Part shown: positions 12,501-22,573 of the stretch, piece by piece
Position numbering within the stretch: position 1 is the stretch's first letter
How the letters are laid out: each line of letters starts with the position of its first letter
DNA from: Taiwanofungus camphoratus
Taxonomy: Eukaryota > Basidiomycota > Agaricomycetes > Polyporales > Taiwanofungaceae
Length of the DNA stretch: 64,000 nucleotides
NCBI GenBank assembly: GCA_003999685.1
Contig: CP021228.1
Location: 1,426,001-1,490,000, forward strand
Reading direction: 5' to 3'
The notes under the pieces: model-generated
The model's database searches: none
Told to the model about the DNA's origin: nothing
What the model saw: the letters and a program-made list of their open reading frames with translations, nothing else
Program-made: the position numbers and the translations under genes

Positions 12501-15114
12501 CTGCAGCATTCATGTGATTCCTGAAGCTGAAGTCACAATCAATGTGTTCCCCGGAACTCCTGCCAGCCTTGGTGCTCTTGGTTTGTACAAGCTATCATGA
12601 AAGTTTCAACACACTGACTTTTTTGTCTAGCCTATATTGCAGCAGATGGTTCCATGAATGTTCAATTGAGCGCTGATCTTTCAAGTGCAGATGTGTATGT
12701 TGGTGGAAATCTGTTATTCAGTGGTGTATGTGGTTTTGCATTCCTTGAAGTCATTGCGTTACATTTTATATTTCAATGTGTTCCAGGGAGTGGACTCTAT
12801 TTCAGGCTCAACCCGAAGCCCGCTGCTGGGACCTTACACTTTCTATCAGAATGATTGGACCATCTATAAGTGAGTCGTCCAATTTAGTTTTGGTGATTGG
12901 CCTGATGCGGATTCACACCACCTAGTTATACCCTTCCCTTTGGAAGCTCTACAGCGACAAGGCGTGAATTAGACGCAAATTTCACCGATCCCACATTCGA
13001 TGATTTTGTCGCGTTCCCAGTGCATGAATTGTACTCCGATAGCCATGGCATCTCCAATAACTACCGACGCTCATCTCCGCTAGGAAGCCTCTCTTGCCCA
13101 ACCCCTGTCAACCAGACGATTTCCCTTCCATCAGAGCTAGCTGATGATGACGACAGTGATCCGGATGACGTTCAAGATGAATACACCCGTCGTTCCATTG
13201 AGATTCTGAGTCCTGGTAGGTGGTGACTTGGCATGCTTTCCCCATGAGTGATTGACATTCCTCCGTCAATAGGCGATGTACTTGTTTCGACAGGATGCTC
13301 TGGGTAAGCATATTACTTGACACAGTGAACCCGTTTCTTATGTTATCTTGTATCTAGGTTGACAATCACGCCTCCTGGATACTCGGGTACCGGGGATTTA
13401 GGATATTATGACCTCGCTGTCAGTACGGAGTACGTCTGCCTTTACAAGGAAGTCATGTAGTCTCTGATGAGTTCAAAGTCCCACGTCAATTATGGTCTTG
13501 AATTACGGTGCGGGTAATCCGCAGGTAACGAGGTTCTCTCACGAGATGACAATATCTCAATGCATCCTATATTTCTATAGTGGTGGGCAGCGTACAATCC
13601 GAACAACGGAAACCCACCGAACGGTAGAGCTACAGGCTACGGCCGGGAGCATGTTTTTGAAGCACAGGTATGTCATAATGCGGTTGGTTTTCGTCACCGT
13701 CCTAATGTTCCGGAACAAGCTGCTTACTGTGTTCATGACGGTAATGAAGTTGTCTGAAATGCATTGTCATACTGAAGGCATTGACTGTGATTTGAATTTA
13801 GGACATTATATCGCAATATATACCCCCGAATTTCACCCTTTGTACCTGGCTTCGAGCTTTCGTTTTCAGCAATTGGTATGCCTTCAACGGTGGTCTCAGC
13901 TTTGCTCAGACTTTGGCATCGAGACTGCCTCACAACCCTGGTCCAGCAGACAGCATGCCTTGTACGTAACTGCTCTACCTGTAGTTACTCATCCAGCCCT
14001 GACGCTTTTATCAGTCCTCAACCAAATTGCGAATCAGGCAAAGTAAGTGCTCTAAGTACATCATCTCTCATTGAACCCTGCTATAACCCCCTAATTGTAG
14101 AGCGGCAGTAAGCAGTCCATGTTTTTCCAAAATTGATTAATTTAGCTCACTCACTCGACCTGCCAGTTCATCGTGCAGAACAAGCGATTATTCCGCAAGG
14201 TGCGTGGTATCGACTTGTGTTGTCCCCTTGGATGTTCATAGCAACTATTAGCAAGCCACGCTTCAGAAGAGGCTCCCTGACACCGTAGTTTACCTCATGC
14301 GTCAAGTAAAACTCCTAACTTCAATTTTGTTCACGTGCTCACCCTCATGTTAGGCCGGGATGTCCATCAATTATATGAATGACAACACGTAAGGCAGTAT
14401 TGTAATTGTGTCTTCTGGGGATCTTACACCTATTCCAGAGTGCGAGGGGCTTTCATAGCCGTAGCAAATCAGGTGATCAACCCTTCTTCTCGTCAACGAT
14501 CTATGATTCCAACCTGTGTCTCCAGGTAACGCAAGACTGGGTAAACTTCTTCCAGCAGTGAGTGAAGCTTGCTTGCTCGTACACCATGTTTACCATAATT
14601 GAAACTGGCACAGGTACAATGCTGCTGCGGCACAGGCCAACATGGGAAATTATCAAGTTAATAACATCGCACAAATTCATCGGTATGTTTCCTTAGTCTG
14701 TGCCTGTCGATCGCTAACATCCGTGTCCTGTACAGCAACTGGATTAATGTAAGTACCCCTTAATGCAGTACCATCTTGGTGCTGACAGTAGTATACCGAT
14801 TGCCAGGCCAATCTCGGTGAGTTAACCTGAACTGTGCTGTCGGAAACCATTCCTGGCTTACCTAGTAACCATCAGTCGCATATGGAAATCAAGCTCAAAC
14901 ATTCCTGACCACGGCTCAGGATGTTCTCACAAATATGCTTAACAATGGACAGCTTACTATTGGTGTTCCGCTACCCGTACGTCAGACCTTCCTGCGTTCT
15001 ATGCAAAGTGAATGTGCTGTTAATCGAGGTGTTGGCTTCTAGGGAAGTCCAAATACGGCGACCATCAATACTGCGAACTTATTCAGTTACGGAAACATCA
15101 ATTGGCAATATTAG
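6571..15114 (+). CDS. Large secreted GH18 chitinase (subgroup C, killer-toxin-like) with hevein-type chitin-binding domain
   Basis: Hydrolyses chitin; predicted secreted. The start at 6571 gives a signal peptide (MRILIRLLCYLVLSLFIVSS), then a basic His/Arg/Pro-rich stretch, then a cysteine-rich hevein-like chitin-binding domain (about 7160-7440; CGYGDEYCGTGC, CPLKVCCSKFGF, DFCGDNC). The GH18 barrel runs from about 7470 (RVIGYYE) to 9060 (MVWAADLDTF). Its catalytic motif FDGVDIDWEYPG at 8087-8122 keeps all three Asp and the Glu; LMTYDLHG and GLGFYGRSF are also present. Beyond it are cysteine-rich stretches (about 9340-10070) and a long C-terminal region of unknown fold, ending INWQY-stop at 15112-15114. 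Introns are numerous and some exons are under 30 nt, so I do not give a full exon list. Fungal subgroup C chitinases resemble the alpha/beta subunit of the Kluyveromyces killer toxin and often sit beside LysM genes. Identity is firm; the 3' half of the model is approximate. Confidence 0.85.
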
Positions 15115-16224
15115 GCTGTTCATTAGTATTACTGCCATTCAGAGACTGCTCTCACTTACCCCGAATTTCGTCTTCCACGATCTCGTATGTCATTGCGAAT
15201 CATCTGTCCATCTTCTCCACTCTTTTAGGGTCTGCCAAGTCTCGTAACGGTATTGATTGGGAAATTGATGGGGTGACTATGTATTTAACTCTGGATTGGA
15301 AATCGAAAGTCAGTTCCATCACACAACGTCTGAATTTCGTTCGTAGACGTAAAAACCTTGCAAGCATCTGCCGTGAGACAGAATTCATTGCGAACGACTG
15401 GAAGAAGCTGTGCAACTTCCGTATATGCATATAAATTGGCTTTCGTCTTCTTCAACAGGTCGAAATCATCATCAATGGCGATCTAGGCCATGACCAAGTA
15501 CATAGTACCTTGTGATGGATTTGAACTCGAAACAGCGAACGATCGGTCTAATGGGCGCGCGGCTGTCACGATCGATAAGGCTGTCCTTGAGATAAGAACA
15601 TCACAGCCGTGGCCCGTCGCTGGCATACCATAATCATTTCGCTCATTACAATATGCCTGCTACTAAGCACGCCGAGAACATCATACAAGCGGCCTCAGGC
15701 TTGCAAGCGATGACTGATAAGGGACGAAAGTACGTTTCACAAGTGCAATGCGAGCACATATAGCGGAGTTTATATTCAACTTGCGCCCAAGAAATTCGGT
15801 GCTTCGGGTCTGGATGTGGGTGAGATGGCCGGTAGAGTGAGGACCATCAGTTGGACCTGGAAGTCTATAGAGCGCATTCATACCCAATTGGAACTCGAGC
15901 AAAAAAGGAAAATAAAAAATAAAAAATAGGCAAATAACGATCTCTGATTGGCGTCGGGCCTGGGACTCGAACTTGGCTGCAAGGACGCTCTAATACCACA
16001 TCCCTGCGATCTGATGGCGTTTTTCACTTTCGCGGTTTTATAACATTGCCCAAGTCTTCGTTGAATCGGCTTTACGATCACGTGCCTCCTCAAGTGGTCG
16101 AATCGTTCGAACATGGCTCGGATCAGCCTCTAAACAGCCATTTGACATCTCCTAGTATGCAGGTATGCGGGTGTTTTCCGAATTGTCCGTAGCTGAGATC
16201 CAGTGCCAGGCGGAAGAGAATCGA
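15115..16224. other. Intergenic, no gene recognised
   Basis: About 1.1 kb between the chitinase stop and elongin C. It holds scattered short frames and two TTCGA/TTCAAA B-box-like spots (near 15515-15530 and 15960-15975, minus) that do not fold into tRNAs. A run of AAAAAATAAAAAATAAAA lies near 15900-15930. Confidence 0.5.
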
Positions 16225-16773
16225 ATGCCAAGTGATTCTGATTGGGTCAGGCTTGTTAGTACGGACGGATATAGCTTCCTCGTCCGACGCAAGATGGCCT
16301 TGGGCAGTGGCACCCTCAAGAACATGCTGAGTGCTGAAAGTAAGTTCGGAGATGTATGTACCACTGCTCTATCTCGCTGAGCCCCATTTCGATCGTCAGG
16401 CAATTTTGCTGAGGCGGTGTCAAACACCTGTCCAATCAATGAGCGGCACGCCCTTTTTTCCTTCCTCCATCGAGACTGTGGCTCCGATTGACGGGACGGT
16501 GTTCTCCTAAACAGGGGTGCTGTGGTGGAGAGGCTTTGCGAGTACCTGACATACAAGGCACTCTACGCGGATGCGCCGCCCAAGGAGATCCCCGACTTTA
16601 CAGAACGCCTTATGCCTGAGATAGCGCTGGAATTGTCGGTATCCTGATCTCATACTCACGTTGTGCGTCTGATATACTTTGCTTGCAGGCTTATGGCGGC
16701 AGACTATTACGAAGGTGCATGGTTTCCGCGATTCGGCACTTACAAGTTGCTCAACAGTTTTCGTCTAGCGTGA
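16225..16773 (+). CDS. ELC1: Elongin C (Skp1/BTB-fold adaptor)
   Basis: Small BTB/POZ-fold protein that pairs with elongin A and acts as adaptor in cullin ubiquitin ligases and RNA polymerase II turnover. Exon 1 (16225-16339) begins MPSDSDWVRLVSTDGYSFLV and ends at MLSAES, matching the family's VKLISSDGHEFIVKREHAL...MLS. Exon 2 is 16400-16445 (NFAEAVSNTCPINE). Exon 3 is 16515-16634 (VVERLCEYLTYKALYADAPP). Exon 4, from 16689, begins LLMAADYYEG. Most relatives stop right after this LLMAA-DYL/C segment, while this frame continues 18 residues to a stop at 16771, so the true end may differ by a last short intron. The intron after NE fits only with a GC donor (16446). An earlier in-frame ATG at 16165 is possible, but 16225 matches family length. 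Confidence 0.88.
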
Positions 16774-17289
16774 CCTATTGTTTCGTACACGGCATGAGCG
16801 TGCTGTGGACCATGGAGTCGTGTCTTTCATCAACCAGAATGAATGTTTCTGGTGCGGGCATATTAGCACTCGCAGGTGTAGTAGCAATGGTCTATTTCCG
16901 GGCTATCACAGGTAGGAGCGGCGAGGAGATACTCGTTTTGAGGTCGTGTCGACGTCGGTAAATTCATAGACGCTCCACTGCTACCAGATCGATGTACTTC
17001 GCTTATAGTGCTCGAATAGTTTATATCTCCATAATTTCGAATCATACGAAAGTCTCAGTTGTTTCATACGCAGCTTGCCGCTCAGTGTTACAAGCCTGCA
17101 ATAAGGCGATACTTTCTAACCTTTGACTCTGTGATCTTCATGATTCAATATCAATGCACATTCAGCGCAGACCGGGTAAAATGTATATTCCTGGAATCAA
17201 CCCAACACAGGGAATCGATGCTGTATTACGTTTTCGATTGACAAGGATTTAATACACGGTATGCTGACCATAATAGCAATATCTAGTGT
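16774..17289. other. Intergenic, no gene recognised
   Basis: Short frames only and no domain. Lies between elongin C and the decayed copy that starts at about 17290. Confidence 0.45.
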
Positions 17290-18110
17290 AAAGCCGTTGG
17301 GTGAAGACGACGTCTCTAGGAACAGTCAGCACACCGCTTCTGCCATGCATGGCACTTGTCGAAGAAAACCTCGAGCGTGGTCTCCGAGTCCATCTCGTCG
17401 CTCACGAGGATTTCACGCGGTCGACAGTGGCCCGAGCCTACGCCATACTTCTGGCTTCAGGCCCGTCAAAACGACGTCGGAGTCCATGTCGCCTGACAGA
17501 GCTGGGCTGAGGCGATGCCGGCGAGCAGAGCGTCATAAACTGTGGTGGCCTGGATTATCAGGTCGTACTGGACCTGTGGTGGGCGGAAAGAGGTTCGAGG
17601 TGCTTCATGCAGTTGTTCCCGTCGCCGTTGTCGTAGACCTCCCGTATCGGCCCCGTCGTGTCCGTCATCGCCCTTATCGTTACCCATTGTGCCCTGCTGT
17701 CACTCGAATCCTATACCTTCCTTAGTGTTTTGTTGTCCTGCTTGAAGACAAACCGCTTTCGCACGCTCCCTGATCGTTTCTTCACGGCGCCCACTTTGCA
17801 GGCACTGCGGACGTTCGTCCGCCAACAGGTTGCCGCTGCAGAATCTTGGGGTCCAAATCTACTCGCGGGCACAGGAAGCCATGACGCGCGCGGGCGGTCC
17901 GAGTGCGTGCGGTACTCAAGTCGTCCGAGTCCCGATCGAACAAGAAAAATGCACGATTTGCATTTTGGTGACCAGGAAAGCTCAAGTACGCCGAGTAACC
18001 CATGAACATCCCCAGAGCATCGGTATGCAATCACATCTGGAATTGTTGACCGTCATATATTTTGCCGAGGAGACCGAGGAAGTGACGCGTTCTGTGTCAA
18101 GTAGTAGTTT
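17290..18110 (-). pseudogene. Decayed copy of the unknown gene at 20276-22573
   Basis: The plus-strand sequence lines up, in the same orientation and order, with 20380-22000. Stretch 17320-17420 matches 20390-20480 (shared ggaacag..agcacaccg and cgagcg..ctc.gagtccat). Stretch 17430-17560 matches 20690-20810 (ctacgccat, ggcttcaggcc, gagcgtcat, gacctgg or gcctgg). Stretch 17600-17650 matches 20890-20950, and 18060-18110 matches 21880-21920. Several hundred bases present in the intact gene are missing, and no long frame survives. It is therefore a shrunken, non-functional relic of the host gene. Borders are approximate, and the part between 17700 and 18050 aligns only patchily. Confidence 0.75.
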
Positions 18111-18430
18111 CCAATTCGACTGTTGGGCCAGCAAGGCAGTGCCTGAATATCATCAAAATCGATCCTTCTCCGAGCCACGATAGTCTGCTAACGCGGCTTG
18201 CTATTCAGGGCCTGGAAGTAGAGGAGAACTTCGAGTCACGGTCGGAATTGAGAATCACCTCCATGAGGGGACCTCGGTGAATGTAGCTTCAATTCAGTAA
18301 TAGCAGTCGCTGGAGCCACAAGGCTCCTCGATCGGTCAAGCACATGAACGAGATGACGCCTTTGAAAAGGCGCGCTTGTAATATTCCGAAGTTGCAAATC
18401 AAGTTAGAAGGACAATACGGAGATCTCACC
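18111..18430. other. Spacer between decayed copies
   Basis: No gene recognised. It may hold further unrecognisable remains of the duplicated block. Confidence 0.35.
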
Positions 18431-18955
18431 TGCGCGCCAGGATTTTCGAAAGCCGCGGATAGACTAGTGTGTATGATTCAGGATGATTCGACACTCATAT
18501 CAAGTACACATGATACCATGAGCAATCGGAGTGGTAGTTGTGGGAAGCGGAGGACTGGCCACAACTGGTATGCTCTGTCATTAGGCCTCGCGGAATTGCC
18601 ATCCGATGTAACGGCGTAGAACCAGAGCGTCAATCAATATAAAGGTACTGAATTACGACCCACATGCTGAATCGACGCCATTGTTCCGAGTCAGGGTCTG
18701 GTCAAGGTGATGTCGAATTCGGTGTCAGGGTTCCCGAAGCGATCCGAGGATCTGGAATAAAACATGAAGGAAGCGACAACCTCTATTCCATAGGACAAAC
18801 GGTCGCGATGGACGCCAGTGCGACGGCAATTTGGAGAGAGAGGTAAGGAGTACGTTCACGATGCGCTGGAACAGATGCTCAGGCAAGGATTGAGCGAAAA
18901 GAAGCTTATCGGAGAGCCTGCTCAGTCGGCGATGACGGCCAGGAGCAGTTGCATG
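18431..18955 (-). pseudogene. Decayed copy of the LysM gene
   Basis: Stretch 18530-18760 aligns with 2085-2310 inside the LysM gene (shared gagcgtcaatcaa or tagcgtcaatcaa, aaggtactgaa, gatgtcgaa or gatgttgaa, ggatctg or gatctg). Stretch 18880-18955 aligns with the signal-peptide start at 5650-5715; a start codon at 18955 on the minus strand still opens MQLLLAVIAD. The roughly 3.3 kb that separates these two parts in the intact gene is absent. The gene is broken and much shortened. It lies head-to-head with the decayed chitinase copy, as in the intact pair. Confidence 0.75.
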
Positions 18956-19472
18956 GATCGGGGTGCGAATAACTCTTTAGAGTGATTCAAGAAGCTGCAG
19001 AGCTGTGTCGTGAAAGCAATAGAGCCCGCCGATATCAGCTCAAATTTCCTGGGTGGACTTTGCTGGCGCCCTGCTAGTACAAGAGGAAAGAGGCGCACCG
19101 ACGGTACCAACGCGGCGGGCGCTGACGGAAGCTTTTTGAGAGATGACGATGTGGATCCGAAGCGGAGCGCCCGTGCTCGATGCTTGGGCGCTTGAACGTT
19201 TGGTAGTCCGATCACATGTGGCAAGGGTAATCTCATGTACGCCTCCCGCGCGTCATACAGGGCTGATCTACGTTCGGGACGCCTTGCAGCACAAAGTGAT
19301 GCACTTGCAACCCATTCAGCGTCAAATACATGTTTTGAATCATCACCTGAACCGTGGGCGGCATATGACCTCCATCAGGAAACCGTCACCGTCTGAACAC
19401 ACCTGAGGTCTAATCTCATATGTCTCACTGGATTTGGAGTCCCTCTTGAATCTAAGCTTTCGACTACTCGCT
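18956..19472. other. Decayed copy of the divergent promoter
   Basis: Stretch 19140-19260 aligns with 5920-6040 of the intact LysM-chitinase promoter (shared ggatccg, cggagcg, gctcgat or tcgatag, gtgttac or gtcatac patches). Similarity is low but in the right order and spacing between the two decayed gene starts. Confidence 0.55.
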
Positions 19473-19850
19473 ATGAAACATGTCTATTATGGTCTTGTAC
19501 CGTCTCTCTTCGTCGTTTATGGTGTGGTGGAAAAGGACAATGCCTCTTCGTCAGTGCGGCAAAAGAATGTCCCTCGCTTCCTGAATTTCCACGAAACAGT
19601 CAACGGTCGGTCATCTTCATACCACATTACCCCCGCAGTTGCTGCCATCGCAAGCGTCTCGCGAAAGCCTACCGCAAAAAACGCGAGAGAGTTGTTCCTG
19701 CCCCCAATCAGCTTGTATGGCGCACCTGCCCTCCATCCCTCTCATGTTAAACCCTCCCTATTCAAGACTCCTCGAACGGTGGTGCCAAAATTGGAGAAAC
19801 TACGAGATAGACTTGGCAGAACTTGTTGTTTAGACCACGAATATTACCGG
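19473..19850 (+). pseudogene. Decayed copy of the chitinase 5' end
   Basis: The frame from 19473 translates to a signal-peptide-like start, then NASSSVRQKNVPRFLNF and HETVNGRSSSYHITPAVA. This matches the intact chitinase (NASSSERRKNVPRSLNF, HETVNGRSSSYHVTPAVA) almost residue for residue. After that the frames no longer agree with the intact gene, and nothing of the chitin-binding or GH18 domains remains before 20.2 kb. It is a truncated relic of a host gene. Confidence 0.85.
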
Positions 19851-19871
19851 TAACACAGGGTACTGAGAGGC

Positions 19872-19970
19872 ATCATCATGAAAAATCAGGGTAGCTCCCG
19901 ACGCTACGGCAACCACAACCAGATCTGTAGCACATCCAGCTACATAGTTACCTGCATTTTTCGTGATGAT
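19872..19970. mobile_element. MITE-like element, copy 2
   Basis: Inverted ends ATCATCATGAAAAATCAGG and (reverse complement of the right end) ATCATCACGAAAAATGCAGG. The interior is close to copy 1 at 722-846 (gggtagctcc, gctacggcaac, tctgtagca, ccagctacat). It is 99 bp, non-coding, and sits just after the decayed chitinase copy. Its position in the block differs from copy 1, so it probably inserted on its own rather than being duplicated along with the genes. Confidence 0.75.
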
Positions 19971-20275
19971 ACCGTCGAAGGGCGTGCACTGGGGTATCAA
20001 GCATTTTGCCAGTTACAGCGAATTGAAGATATCAGCAATGTTAAGTTCTCGCTTGAGTAATTCTCAGTGTTCGAAAACCTCAGCTGTATCAGTATTCAAG
20101 GAGACCCCTTCAGAGCTGTTTCTGCACGTTCCGATCCTTTTGACTCATTGCTCCCTCCGAGTCAAACCATACTGATATACATTCAGCCCCGATAAGGTAC
20201 AACCTGATGGATGGAAAGGGAACCAGTGCAGTGAGTCGGTGTTCGATGTAGTACATTCGTAGTCCGCAGGTACCC
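19971..20275. other. Intergenic
   Basis: No gene recognised. It contains the expected 3' flank of the unknown gene that ends at 20276. Confidence 0.4.
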
Positions 20276-22573
20276 TCAAAACTCGTTGAATGCTGTGGTA
20301 ACCCTGACGGCAATAAGACCCCCATCCACATCTCTCCGCCCAACGACTTCGTATCCGCCATCATCCACAGCAGAGATGACACCCCCAGGAACAGCAAGCA
20401 CACCGTTCTCCCCCTCACCATCCATGAGAACTTTGTCAATGAGAACTTCGAGCGCAGACTCTGAGTCCATGTCGCCACTTACGAGAACGTCGCTTTCAAG
20501 CGCAGAGCGCATGATTGCGGCTGATGTGCCGGAGTCGACGGAGAAACTGCCTACAGGTTCCCATGCGTCCTCGTCCTCGTCCTCATCCCCGCTATCGTCA
20601 GTTGGGACACTTACTAAATTGTCATAGTCGACGTGGCCCGCTTGTACCCAGAGAAGGTTGATATCGCGGCGATCGTCTACGACGCGAACCACGCTACGCC
20701 ATATACCTGGCTTCAGGCCTGTGAGGACAACGTCGAAGTCCAGGTCGCTTTTGGAGAGTATAGCATCGCCCACGAGTAGAGCGTCATTAGGCGTAGCGAC
20801 CTGGTGAAGTCATCAGCTCATACAGACACATTGGTGGGAATATTGGCTTACCTCGAAGATGCGGTACGCGTTGGACGCGTTCAAGTTAGCGAGGATCTTA
20901 TTTAGGCGCTTCATGTAGCTGTCTCCATCGCCATCGCCCGTGAGCTCGCCATCCGCATTGGCCTCATGATCTCGGCTATGGCCCGCGCCAACATCTCCCT
21001 CCAATGGCACCTTACTGTCACCCGAATTCTCAACCGTCTGTTCAGGACCGTTCTTCTCGAAAACCACACCCCTCGCCTCCTCCTCCCTGATGCGCCTGTC
21101 GTCTGCGGTGCTCACGACGCCAATCCAGTAGGCACAGCGGAGATCGACTGTGAACGGGTCCGCGCTGGCGTACCTCGGGTTCCGGATCTGCGCGCGCGGT
21201 GCACTCACGTCGATCACCAAATCCGAGAGCGGGTGGCCCATGGGGTCCGTGCAGTACAGCCACTGCGTCGCAGGGTCGTACCCCCACGCGGCCGTGATCA
21301 ATTTCGCGAGCCCGAGCGCGGAGGACTGGGGCTTCGTCTTTCTGGCCTTCTTTTTGGCGGGGCCACTGGTCTCGGGTTCGGGCTCCGGGAGCGGCTCGAG
21401 CGAGTACTGGATTACGCGACCAAGCAGCGTGCGCGCTTGGGCCTCTGACAATGGCAGCGCCAGCTTGTCGGATGAGAGCACGTGGTCCGCCTCGCTGTTG
21501 TGTGCGGCGAAGGTCATGTTATTGGAAGACCATGTGCGGACGGGGATGAAGATGTGCGAGGCTACCAATGGCGGGACGGTTGTAGTTGGGAGGATGTTCC
21601 GGCCATTGCCAGGGTAGTGTAAAAGCGGTACTTTCTTGTAAGTGGTCGGTGTCGAGCCAGCGTTTGCGGTGGGGTCCGTAGGTAGCGTAGGGTGCTCATA
21701 CGACGGCGGTGCAACGGGGGAAAGCCAAGTTGAGGGGACAGGCGGAAACCACGCTGGAAGAACTCTGTCCCAAGGCACGATGGAATAAATACTGAACGTA
21801 TTGACAACCTCGAGGTTGTTGTCGTCGTTGCGAACGTACTGAATGACATTGGGCTGACCAGGGGATGTGCCTATGCGGGCGAGGACAGAGCGTACAGAAT
21901 ACGCGTCTGTGTCGTGGATGTTTATGAGCTCAGGGTCCGCAGGAGCACCCTCTTTCGGGAGCACGACATCCAAGTTGAGCGCGGGCAGAAAAGGGTGTCT
22001 GTGCTTCTTGTTGGCGCGCACCCCGAATCGCACAAACGCGTCGATGAAGAGCTCGTCAAGTCCCACATCAATCTCTTCCAACTGCCAAACGTCTTCTGCG
22101 CCAAACAATTTATGCTTGGCAGTGACATCTTGGAAGACGAGGACAGTTCTTTCCGACGTGGGAGGCGCAGATTCAGTCCACCAACGCTCCTCAACTTCTT
22201 CCGGTGAAAGCATCAAGTCCTCGTTAAATTTGGTGTGAATTACCTGAACGAGGTCACGCAGAGAGGAGTTGTTGGGGAAGGTGACCATTGTAGACGTGAT
22301 GACCGACAGTAAGTCGACCCTCTACATAGTATTATTCCCTGAGTGCGTGGACCAAAAACAGTGTGTGTGTGCTCCACCTTGGACAAGGCCCAAGACCACT
22401 TGACCTCGTCTCGGACACATTGCAGCAGCCGCATTACCTCCTACGCTCCTCAAACTCCATGAGATGATGTATGAGTATAGGAAGTACGAAGAGATCACCT
22501 CGACGTTTTTCTCAGACTTCGCCGCCACGATCGCATCATGGAGCTCGTGCGCTTTTGCGAGTCCAATAGTCAT
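20276..22573 (-). CDS. Protein of unknown function, about 690 aa, three exons
   Basis: I do not recognise the family. My model has exon 1 at 22499-22573, exon 2 at 20852-22321 and exon 3 at 20276-20800. Exon 1 (MTIGLAKAHELHDAIVAAKS, ending NVE) joins in phase to exon 2 (RVDLLSVITSTMVTFPNNSS) over a 177-nt intron. A simpler start would be the ATG at 22288. The exon 2/3 intron (20801-20851) has GTAAG and CAG ends and joins RIFE to VATPNDALLVGDAIL. Visible features are a basic KKKARK cluster that could be a nuclear signal, an acidic stretch (DSGDEDEDEDAWEP) in exon 3, and a GHPLSDLVIDVS segment. No signal peptide or membrane span is seen. A decayed tandem copy lies at 17290-18110. The intact long frame beside a ruined copy argues for selection on this one. 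Confidence 0.75.

Noticed and set aside
15505-15606. tRNA-like sequence on the minus strand with a GTTCAAATCC B box
   Set aside because: Acceptor-like ends pair, but the T stem is missing (only two bases between the T loop and the 3' acceptor arm) and no cloverleaf can be drawn.
15945-16015. Second tRNA-like spot (GTTCGAGTCC, minus strand)
   Set aside because: T stem has two mismatches in a row and no matching 5' acceptor arm; at most a relic.
17542-18183. Frames of 60-117 codons as small genes
   Set aside because: They run across the decayed copy of the unknown gene and share no continuous frame with the intact copy.
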